Origin: Candidatus Bathyarchaeota archaeon
GTDB taxonomy: Archaea; Thermoproteota; Bathyarchaeia; Bathyarchaeales; SOJC01
NCBI GenBank assembly: GCA_020352645.1
Contig: CP070683.1
Location: forward strand, 571,357-620,252
Direction of reading: 5' to 3'
DNA: 48,896 bases
Under the pieces are notes generated by a model, which made no database searches, was not told the origin of the DNA, and worked only from the letters and a program-made list of their open reading frames with translations. Position 1 is the stretch's first letter. Every line of letters starts with the position of its first letter. Shown piece after piece: positions 42,310 through 48,896 of this stretch. Position numbers and translations under genes: made by a program.

Positions 42310-43537
42310 TGGGTTTCACAGCCTGTACTGCTCCTTTGCACGCTAGAAACAGTGCTGCTGCAGTGGGTAATAAAATGTTGCGAGAGTTGTTGAATGGTCC
42401 ATAGGATTCATTTCCAATTCTGAATTTTGGTGATCTAATAATATCCACACTTACGTCACCCTTTCTGAAGGCCACAGCTTCATTCAGAGGATCGAAGTGG
42501 TCCAAGCCGTTGATGGTCGATTCGAATTTTAACAGGCCAGTTTTTCCATGTAAGCTTCCAGGCAGTCTAATGAGTCGATGTACGTCTGTCGTGACTACCG
42601 TGTCGACTTTCGCCGATTGAATCTCCGCGACTTTTTGTATGATTTTTCTCCAGTTCTTGACTCCAACACCTTTGATTTTCAGCCATCTGTAGCTCTCTAT
42701 GTTGTCTAGGAGTGTCTTCCTGTTGTTCACGATGTGATCGACAGCATTCTTTCCTAACTCCATCATACTGCCATCAGCTTTTGTTGCTTTCGTGAGGAAG
42801 TCAATGGTTCCCTTTGTGATGCGTGGTTTCCAACCTGCGTCGCCAGAATTCCCTTCAAGGATGAGTTTGTCTCCCTCGATGATTCTATGAAGGCTCTCTT
42901 GGAATCCTAGTCCAATAACATAATCGACAATTTCCTTCCGAATCGTGGAATCTAGTGGATGAACTTGTTCGTTTTCGATATGGACATGATAGCCTCGATT
43001 TCCGCTGAAAAATAGTTTGATCTCACTTTTTTGGAAGCCAAAATCTTTCATCAGCATGTCCACCAGCTTGAATGTTTCTTTCTTCGCGGATTCTAAGCAC
43101 TCTTCACACATCCATGTTTCGACATCAAACTTCGCTTCGCTACAAACTGGACATTTCTGAGGAGAACGACCTCTGCCAGCAAAGCCGCAACTGCAGCATG
43201 CCCATATATCATGAACTTTGCCGCAGGGTGTCAGGATGTGATCTGCATCAATGTCGAAAATCAAGTCTGCTCCGACCCAGCCTTTTTCTCCCATTTCTGC
43301 TTCGGGGTTTTCGTAGTAGGCGCTTGAGTAATATGCATCTGACGGAATTGCTTCTAGAAAGAAGGATCTTAGATCGTTTCTGGTTTTGAATTTCTTGTGT
43401 CTGATCATTATTGTTCTATTGGATATTAGGAAGCCGAACTCCCGACTTTCGATGTTTGAAGGTGCTTGTAGATGTGAAGAATCTCTCTTATAGTATTCCG
43501 TGAATTGTTTGGAGACGAAATCTGATGGTAGATCCAA
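42302..43537 (-). CDS. priS: DNA primase small (catalytic) subunit PriS
   Basis: A 411-aa archaeo-eukaryotic primase catalytic subunit. The metal-binding DxD is at D95/D97 (LIFDIDAD). A Cys-rich insertion (C105 to C147, with several CxxC pairs) is the zinc region. SGNRGYHVHI carries the catalytic His region, and VHRLIRLPGSLHGKTG closes the site. TTG 43537 is the start, with CTATTTATTA (43568-43577 on minus) as likely TATA box. It heads a minus-strand run priS-GINS-tusA-like-iscS-iscU. Confidence 0.95.
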   Translation of the reverse strand: MDLPSDFVSKQFTEYYKRDSSHLQAPSNIESREFGFLISNRTIMIRHKKFKTRNDLRSFFLEAIPSDAYYSSAYYENPEAEMGEKGWVGADLIFDIDADHILTPCGKVHDIWACCSCGFAGRGRSPQKCPVCSEAKFDVETWMCEECLESAKKETFKLVDMLMKDFGFQKSEIKLFFSGNRGYHVHIENEQVHPLDSTIRKEIVDYVIGLGFQESLHRIIEGDKLILEGNSGDAGWKPRITKGTIDFLTKATKADGSMMELGKNAVDHIVNNRKTLLDNIESYRWLKIKGVGVKNWRKIIQKVAEIQSAKVDTVVTTDVHRLIRLPGSLHGKTGLLKFESTINGLDHFDPLNEAVAFRKGDVSVDIIRSPKFRIGNESYGPFNNSRNILLPTAAALFLACKGAVQAVKPNV

Positions 43538-43567
43538 GAGGCTTCTTTCTTACAGAAGTATCAGTCC

Positions 43568-43577
43568 TAATAAATAG
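43568..43577 (-). promoter_or_regulatory. Candidate TATA box of the priS operon
   Basis: The minus strand reads CTATTTATTA 31-40 bp upstream of the primase start. Confidence 0.45.
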
Positions 43578-43607
43578 TTCCTGTAACGACTCAGAGGCAG
43601 CATTCTT

Positions 43608-43618
43608 CTTATAAGTTT
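43608..43618 (+). promoter_or_regulatory. Candidate TATA box of the glycosylation genes
   Basis: CTTATAAGTTT lies about 45 bp upstream of the GT2 gene start (43660) and diverges from the priS promoter. Confidence 0.45.
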
Positions 43619-43659
43619 AAACCTTCAATATCGTCGATTACCAAGACTGGGGAAAGCTT

Positions 43660-44664
43660 TTGGAAAAGCATGTGCCTTCTGTGACGATACTGATCCTCAA
43701 TTTCAATGGCAGGAGGCATTTGGCTGAAAATCTTGAATCTGTGTTGGCGACAGATTACAGCAACTTCGAGGTCATTGTGGTTGATAATAACTCCTCTGAT
43801 GGATCCGTTGAGTTCTTAAATGAGAAATACCCTGATGTCAGGGTTCTTAGGTACAACCGAAACTATGGCTTTTCTAGGGCCTACAACAAAGCTTTGAGCT
43901 CCGTCAATACAGAGTATTTCGCGCTGTTGAACAATGATGTGTCCGTGGAGCCAGGTTGGCTTGCCACTCTAATCTCTTATGTTGAAAAGGATAGGGTTGC
44001 TGCTTTAACTCCCAAAATGCTGCTGCTTCGTGACAGAAGAAGAATAAACGCGGCAGGAGGAAATTGTGATGTATACGGCACAGGATGGAATCGTGGCAAT
44101 AGTGAAACCGACCGGGGGCAGTATGATAAGTCGGAAGAGACTTTCTACGGCAATGGCGGCGCATTACTCATAAGAAAGCAGGTCTGGCAGGAGGTGGGGA
44201 CATTCGATGAACACTATTTCATGTATGGGGAAGATCTCGACTGGTGTTGGCGTGCAAGATTAAGAGGATACAGGATTATCTATGTCCCTGAGTCGAGGGT
44301 CTATCACAGCTGGCTTGGTTCCAAAGGTCACATATTCTATTTTCTTGAAAGGCATTGGCTTTCCAATGTTCTCAAGAACTACACTCTGCAGACACTCTTC
44401 AAGATAATGCCGAGATACATCATCATAAAACTACTAAAGATGATTTGGGTTTTCAAGAATGCGAAACCTGACAACAAGTTTTTTGTCCCTAAAGCGATAT
44501 TGTGGAACCTAAAGCACCTTAAGAAGACGTGGGAAAAGAGGGTGAAAGTCCAAAACTTAAGGGATGTATCTGACAGCCACATACAACGTCTTATGTTCAA
44601 GAAGAGTTTTGAGTTGCTTCTTCGCTTCGGTAACTTAAGCCATCCGGCTCTTGAGAAAGTGTGA
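43660..44664 (+). CDS. Glycosyltransferase family 2
   Basis: A 334-aa GT-A enzyme with the family opening ILILNFNGRRHL, VVDNNSSDGS, the metal-binding LNNDVSVEPGW and the later GEDLDWCWRARLRGY. The C-terminal ~100 residues are basic and partly hydrophobic and may associate with the membrane. Rhamnosyltransferase-like proteins have this pattern, but the sugar is not predictable. TTG start. It leads a plus-strand set of three envelope glycosylation genes. Confidence 0.9.
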   Translation: MEKHVPSVTILILNFNGRRHLAENLESVLATDYSNFEVIVVDNNSSDGSVEFLNEKYPDVRVLRYNRNYGFSRAYNKALSSVNTEYFALLNNDVSVEPGWLATLISYVEKDRVAALTPKMLLLRDRRRINAAGGNCDVYGTGWNRGNSETDRGQYDKSEETFYGNGGALLIRKQVWQEVGTFDEHYFMYGEDLDWCWRARLRGYRIIYVPESRVYHSWLGSKGHIFYFLERHWLSNVLKNYTLQTLFKIMPRYIIIKLLKMIWVFKNAKPDNKFFVPKAILWNLKHLKKTWEKRVKVQNLRDVSDSHIQRLMFKKSFELLLRFGNLSHPALEKV

Positions 44665-44679
44665 GAGGTTCATGCACAA

Positions 44680-46620
44680 GTGCAAGGCCATGATTTCTTC
44701 AGGAAAATGAAAGCTAAGATCACATCCAGCTTTCGGGAACACTTTCTACTACACATAATGGTTGTCGCATACATAGTCATTCTGGCTTCATTTTCCTTGA
44801 TGCGACACTATGCATTTATGTCTTCAGCTTGGGATCTAGGGATTTTCAATCAGGCTTTTCATACTACAACTAATGAGGGGCGATTCTTCTACTACACAGT
44901 TGAGCTTTATGCAAATCCCAAAGGAAACTTATTTGGGGTTCACTTTAGTCCAATACTGCTATTCCTTTTGCCCTTTTACGCTATTTTCAATGGCGCAGAA
45001 ACTCTGCTCATTCTTCAAACAATCGCTTTGGCCATTGGTGTGTATCCTCTTTTCTTTTTGGCTAGAGATACGATGAGACTCAAGTCCATGGCTCTGATTT
45101 TCTCGCTACTATACCTAACATTTCCACACACTCTTGGTGTGAACCTCTTTGACTTTCACCCGGATGCTTTCTTTGTTCCCTTGACATTGTTTTCTCTATA
45201 TTTCTTCTACAAGAGAAGCTGGATCAAGTACTTCGTGTTTATGATTTTGGCTTTTCTCACAAAGGAATTCGCTTCCTTGCCCTTTTGTTTTTTCGGGTTT
45301 GCAGGATTGTGGTTCGAGAGAGGGCAGCTTTCTGGCGTGATTCGGAGGAAAGCCGCTGTCAACAAACGTGTATGGGCTCTCCTAGCTACAATACTTATAG
45401 GAGTCGTTTGGTTCTTCTCCGCTAACACTCTAACTTACTTTTTGGGTAAGGATGCCTCGTCTGGCTTTGTTGAAGGTTCTCCTTGGGCCATTTTAGGTGG
45501 TTATCCTCTTGATCCTTCGATTCTCGGATCAGTAGCAAGCCTAAACTATGTAGGCGCATTGGAGTACGATTTTGAGCTGAAGCTCCTTTACTTCTTCACA
45601 ATTATAGGACCTTTTGCTTTCTTACCAATGCTTAAGTTGAGCTATTTTCTGCCAACTATTGTTTGGATTTTTCCAAGTTTTCTATCAAATTACGCCCCAT
45701 ACTATGCGTTGGGCTACCATTATTCTGCATTTTTCATTCCTTTTGTGGCTGTCAGTGCAATTCTAGGATATGGGAATTTTGTTTCTTCAATGAAAGTGTC
45801 AGGATTGAAAGCCTATAGCATCTTGCGAAAGCTTCTGATTTGCAGCCTCTTGCTGTCTTTAAGTATTGGCCTGACTTTACAGGCTCTAACTGCTGGCGTA
45901 AGCCTCTCGGTCATCTCAGATCACGATAGATCAGTCTATAAGACACTGGCCTTTCTACCTAGAAATGCATCTGTAGTAACTCAGTTTGACATTTTTCCTC
46001 ACCTATCAGATAAGATGAACGCATTTGTGATACCTCCCCGCTTCGAGGCTTTTGAAGAAGCGGCTTATTACAGCTATGTTGAAGCGCTTTTCAACGGCAG
46101 CAGCGAATATGTTCTAGTCGACATAAATCCAGACTTCCGTGTTGACAGCCATAGAGAAGTCAGCGCAGTAGCTCTTGCCGAAATTCAAAGGACAGGTCGT
46201 TATGGACGGTTAGTGTTCCTTGATGGGGTAGTCCTCTACAAACTCGACTACTTAGGTCCAGTGAAGCTTCACAGTCCATTAGGGCTGGTTCAGGAGTTTA
46301 GGCCCTTCCGTCGAATAGATTATGCTGAGAACGTTCTCTTTGAACAGGCTTTACCGATAGGTGTCTACAAAACAACTATAGCTTTTGAATTGGGCGAAAA
46401 GACTGAGGGAAAGCTATGCACTCTTAGGATTGAGCAAGGTGAAGACACACTAGCAATGAAGGAGGTTGTGGCTGAAACGAGCGATCCAACTACTTGGGAA
46501 AGTGCGAGTTTGTCTTTCACAGTAACTAGCCAGATGAAAGAACTTAGGTTCATCATTACTGAGAGCGCAAAAACTGTGGACCTTTATATCCAAAGTATGG
46601 AGATTACCCAATCAAACTGA
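44680..46620 (+). CDS. DUF2079 family polytopic membrane protein
   Basis: A 646-aa protein with about 10 transmembrane helices spread over residues 25-430 and a soluble C-terminal part (about 440-646) that ends in a beta-rich domain. Conserved features include SAWDLGIFNQAF and GVHFSPILLFLLPFY, typical of DUF2079, a family distantly related to lipid-linked-sugar glycosyltransferases (GT-C fold). It starts with GTG 44680, 15 bp after the GT2 gene. It may transfer a sugar from a lipid carrier outside the membrane. Confidence 0.82.
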   Translation: MQGHDFFRKMKAKITSSFREHFLLHIMVVAYIVILASFSLMRHYAFMSSAWDLGIFNQAFHTTTNEGRFFYYTVELYANPKGNLFGVHFSPILLFLLPFYAIFNGAETLLILQTIALAIGVYPLFFLARDTMRLKSMALIFSLLYLTFPHTLGVNLFDFHPDAFFVPLTLFSLYFFYKRSWIKYFVFMILAFLTKEFASLPFCFFGFAGLWFERGQLSGVIRRKAAVNKRVWALLATILIGVVWFFSANTLTYFLGKDASSGFVEGSPWAILGGYPLDPSILGSVASLNYVGALEYDFELKLLYFFTIIGPFAFLPMLKLSYFLPTIVWIFPSFLSNYAPYYALGYHYSAFFIPFVAVSAILGYGNFVSSMKVSGLKAYSILRKLLICSLLLSLSIGLTLQALTAGVSLSVISDHDRSVYKTLAFLPRNASVVTQFDIFPHLSDKMNAFVIPPRFEAFEEAAYYSYVEALFNGSSEYVLVDINPDFRVDSHREVSAVALAEIQRTGRYGRLVFLDGVVLYKLDYLGPVKLHSPLGLVQEFRPFRRIDYAENVLFEQALPIGVYKTTIAFELGEKTEGKLCTLRIEQGEDTLAMKEVVAETSDPTTWESASLSFTVTSQMKELRFIITESAKTVDLYIQSMEITQSN

Positions 46621-46634
46621 TTGGAAACAGTGCT

Positions 46635-47771
46635 TTGAATGGGATGGTTACACTGAAGATTGCAATGCTCACTGAAAGTATGCTTATCGGATATGGAATC
46701 AGTGAAGTCGCAGATCTACTTTCAAAGGAAATGGTTGATCTTGGTCATGAAGTCACAATGATAACGGGGAGAACGGAGCTGCCTCTGAATGGATACAAGG
46801 TGGCAAAGCTAGATCTTCCTTCATTACGTCTTTTCAATGACTATTGGAGCTCTCATTTCGCTACAGATCTACGGTTAGCTATACCGGCGATGAGAGCTTT
46901 GAAGGACTTCGATATTCTGATAACGTTTGATCCCATGCATCTTGTGGGGGCATTGGCGAAGGTAGTTTTGAAGCTGCCTGTAATCATGTATTATTTCGGG
47001 ATTCCTCCAATAGCTGTTCTCAGCTCACTGTCACGGAGAACTGAGGCCCTAAGGCAGAGGCTTTTCTGGCACTCATCCTTCAGGTTTGCTGATTATCTGA
47101 TGACTAATAGCGAGCACTCAAAGGGCTTGCTTCCAAGGAATTTGTCAGAGAAAGCTGTAGTGAATTATCACGGCATTGATCACTTAACTTCGAAAATTGA
47201 CAACGTACATCAAGACAAGTTCAAGAAAGACCTCATGGTTTCGGAGAAGAAGCTTATACTTTCAATTGGCAGATTCTCCACACCATATAAAGGGATGAGA
47301 GATATAATTGAGATTTCGAGAAAACTGAATGCTAGAAGAAAAGACGTAGCTTTTGTTCTGCTGGGACGAAACTCCTCTGCTGGATCATTTGAAACTCCAA
47401 GAAGTGTTAGGATCATGACTAATGTTCCGAGAAAGTTCTTAACAGAATGTTTGGCGTCTTGCGACATCTACTGTTCGACATCATTTTGGGAAGGCTTCAA
47501 CATGCCTCTCGTCGCGGCTGAAGCAAATGGAAAACCAGTTGTTGCATTCAATGTTGGCGCGCATTCAGAGGTAGTTGCTAATGGTGAAACTGGCTTCCTT
47601 GTTGGGACATTCAGAGAGTTTGAAGATCGTTTGGAAGCGTTGATTGAGGATGACGCTATGAGAAAGAGAATGGGAGAAAGAGCTCTTCAGCGTGCAAGCA
47701 TCTTCAACTGGAAGACCTGTGGGAAGCGAGTGGATAAACTAATAAAAAAAGCTGCATCCTCAAATGCATGA
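46635..47771 (+). CDS. Glycosyltransferase family 4 (GT-B)
   Basis: A 378-aa GT-B enzyme. An N-terminal Rossmann domain (about 8-180) and a C-terminal nucleotide-sugar domain contain LSIGRFSTPYKGMRDII and the donor-site E-x7-E region (STSFWEGFNMPLVAAEANGKP). GT4 members use nucleotide sugars to extend glycans or lipids. TTG start, 14 bp after the DUF2079 gene, so it is probably in the same operon. Acceptor unknown. Confidence 0.9.
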   Translation: MNGMVTLKIAMLTESMLIGYGISEVADLLSKEMVDLGHEVTMITGRTELPLNGYKVAKLDLPSLRLFNDYWSSHFATDLRLAIPAMRALKDFDILITFDPMHLVGALAKVVLKLPVIMYYFGIPPIAVLSSLSRRTEALRQRLFWHSSFRFADYLMTNSEHSKGLLPRNLSEKAVVNYHGIDHLTSKIDNVHQDKFKKDLMVSEKKLILSIGRFSTPYKGMRDIIEISRKLNARRKDVAFVLLGRNSSAGSFETPRSVRIMTNVPRKFLTECLASCDIYCSTSFWEGFNMPLVAAEANGKPVVAFNVGAHSEVVANGETGFLVGTFREFEDRLEALIEDDAMRKRMGERALQRASIFNWKTCGKRVDKLIKKAASSNA

Positions 47772-47812
47772 TGTTGATCCAGCAAAACTCCTTCAGGTAT
47801 CACAGCTTTCTC

Positions 47813-48634
47813 TCAAGGCTGATTGCGGAATGGTAGGTTTGTCTTGACGATATATGAAAGGAATCCTTGAAATTCAGCTCGCGTAAGCTTTGACTTGCCT
47901 TTCTTTCTGTTTTCGAACTTTATAGGAACTTCGTCTAATGCAAACCCTCTCATCCAAGCTTGCTTCACAGTTTCTATTTGTATTTCATATGTTTGGCTGT
48001 GAAGGCAGCCGATTACATTTTCTATATACTCTTTGGAGTAGACTCTGAAACCGCTTGTGCAATCGTGGATTCTCATTCCAACCATCGCGGAAGCAATGAG
48101 GTTGGCGGCTCGACTGATTATCTGTCTAAGGATGTGCCATCCGACGATCTTGCCACCTTGAGAGTAGCGACTTCCAATGACAAGATCATAACCTCTCTCA
48201 GCAGTTGCAATGAGATTAGGTATGCTTTTCGGGTCGTGGGAGTAGTCCGCGTCCATCGTGATTATGTGTTCAGGGGGATCTTTCAAAGAGAGAACTGCTC
48301 TGAACCCATCTGTGATAGCCGTTCCAAGTCCAAGTTTCGATGGTCTTTTCAGAAGCAGGATTTTGTTGTACTCTCCCGCCAACTTTTCTACTACCTTAGC
48401 CGTTCCATCAGGGCTGGAATCATCTATAACCATTATTAAGGCATCGCTTCTAACACTCTTGATTTCACGAATCAAGCTTTCTATGTTATCGACTTCACAG
48501 TATGTTGGAAGTATTATTCCAAGGGATCTTTTCGACCGTGCTACGGTGTTGGCACTGGAACAGTTCATATCTTTCGGGTTTCCTGACTCTGAGAGAGTGA
48601 ATTTCTCCACTTTGAAAGCCAACTGGTGCAGCAT
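47813..48634 (-). CDS. Dolichyl-phosphate mannose synthase-like glycosyltransferase (GT2)
   Basis: A 273-aa GT-A enzyme resembling DPM1, which charges a polyprenyl phosphate with a hexose. Motifs are IILPTYCEVDNIESLI, IDDSSPDGTAKVV and the DxD region MDADYSHDP, then GSRYSQGG. It lacks the C-terminal transmembrane helices some relatives have. The first 37 residues are outside the domain. ATG 48634 is supported by a TATA-like box about 38 bp upstream, but an ATG at 48568 is possible. It converges with the GT4 gene and could supply lipid-linked sugar to the DUF2079 protein. Confidence 0.9.
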   Translation of the reverse strand: MLHQLAFKVEKFTLSESGNPKDMNCSSANTVARSKRSLGIILPTYCEVDNIESLIREIKSVRSDALIMVIDDSSPDGTAKVVEKLAGEYNKILLLKRPSKLGLGTAITDGFRAVLSLKDPPEHIITMDADYSHDPKSIPNLIATAERGYDLVIGSRYSQGGKIVGWHILRQIISRAANLIASAMVGMRIHDCTSGFRVYSKEYIENVIGCLHSQTYEIQIETVKQAWMRGFALDEVPIKFENRKKGKSKLTRAEFQGFLSYIVKTNLPFRNQP

Positions 48635-48667
48635 TGCTTCTATGGGGAAACCATTTCCGCGTTTGGC

Positions 48668-48677
48668 CTTTATAAGT
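48668..48677 (-). promoter_or_regulatory. Candidate TATA box of the DPM1-like gene
   Basis: The minus strand reads ACTTATAAAG, 34-43 bp before ATG 48634, consistent with a leader of about a dozen bases. The remaining sequence to the right window edge (48678-48896) shows no gene I can support. Confidence 0.5.
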
Positions 48678-48896
48678 GTTTAAGCGATATTGGAGTCTAC
48701 ACACGAAATATCTCACAAAGTGTTTCCATTGCCAAACAAGGAAACTCATCACTTACACTCTTCAAATGGAGACATCTCCACTATACCCGGAGCTACCTCA
48801 CTGCATACGCAGATATATGCATAGAGTTTTGTGAAGTTGGCACAGAGACTCATTCCTTGGCATTCAAGCCATACTGAGACTGTGTTCTATGAGTAA

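Noticed and set aside
48626-48877. An 83-codon plus-strand frame at the right edge
   Set aside because: No motifs, no ribosome site, and its first bases overlap the start of the DPM1-like gene and its promoter.

Overview
This window comes from an archaeal chromosome. It encodes both subunits of D-family DNA polymerase, Orc1/Cdc6, GINS, the primase small subunit, NurA and HerA. It also encodes SRP54, Sec61 beta, Pus10, ribosomal protein L21e, RNA polymerase subunit F, aIF5A with deoxyhypusine synthase, Nob1, and geranylgeranylglyceryl phosphate synthase for ether lipids. PolD combined with an Elf1-like factor and strictly anaerobic ferredoxin-linked oxidoreductases fits a TACK-type anaerobe such as a Bathyarchaeia-like lineage. 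That placement is inference from gene content; no search was run. Genes are tightly packed, many start with TTG or GTG, and overlaps of 4-8 bp are common. No insertion sequence, CRISPR array or prophage was seen.

Layout. 1-6.2 kb: two 2-oxoacid:ferredoxin oxidoreductase operons back to back (a KorA/VorB-type complex on minus, a pyruvate-type complex on plus). The left edge holds the start of a gene with a perfect 9-residue repeat. 6.2-10.8 kb: DUF2070 membrane protein, Sm-like protein, Sec61 beta, serine hydroxymethyltransferase, a MazG-like protein and a winged-helix protein. 10.8-23.4 kb: a replication and repair island (PolD large subunit, GGGP synthase, Elf1-like, PhoU-like regulator, PolD small subunit, Orc1/Cdc6, a ~770-bp non-coding stretch that looks like a replication origin, a winged-helix protein, NurA, HerA). 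23.4-27.9 kb: a membrane-anchored coiled-coil/winged-helix gene with an apparent frameshift, an unrecognised 159-aa protein, an aminotransferase, and a nitrilase-NadE pair in which the nitrilase has no normal start codon. A dispersed palindrome related to TGTGAYRTCACA marks this stretch.

28-34 kb: an intron-containing tRNA-Ser(CGA), an HtrA-like protease, Nob1 with NAD kinase, aIF5A with deoxyhypusine synthase, a small heat-shock protein and a PAC2-family protein. 34.2-39.6 kb: the information-processing cluster SRP54-Pus10-L21e-RpoF-DUF655-KsgA-methyltransferase. 39.7-43.5 kb: a minus-strand run of primase, GINS, TusA-like protein, IscS, IscU and a 50-residue Cys-rich protein. The IscS has Asn-Glu where the PLP-binding His-Lys should be. 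43.6-48.6 kb: envelope glycosylation genes (GT2, DUF2079, GT4, dolichyl-phosphate-mannose synthase-like).

Most notable: the candidate origin with three ORB-like elements, the PLP-lysine-less IscS beside IscU, a TusA-like protein and an easily missed TRASH-like peptide, the nitrilase reading frame interrupted by TAG, the frameshift next to HerA, and the palindrome family.
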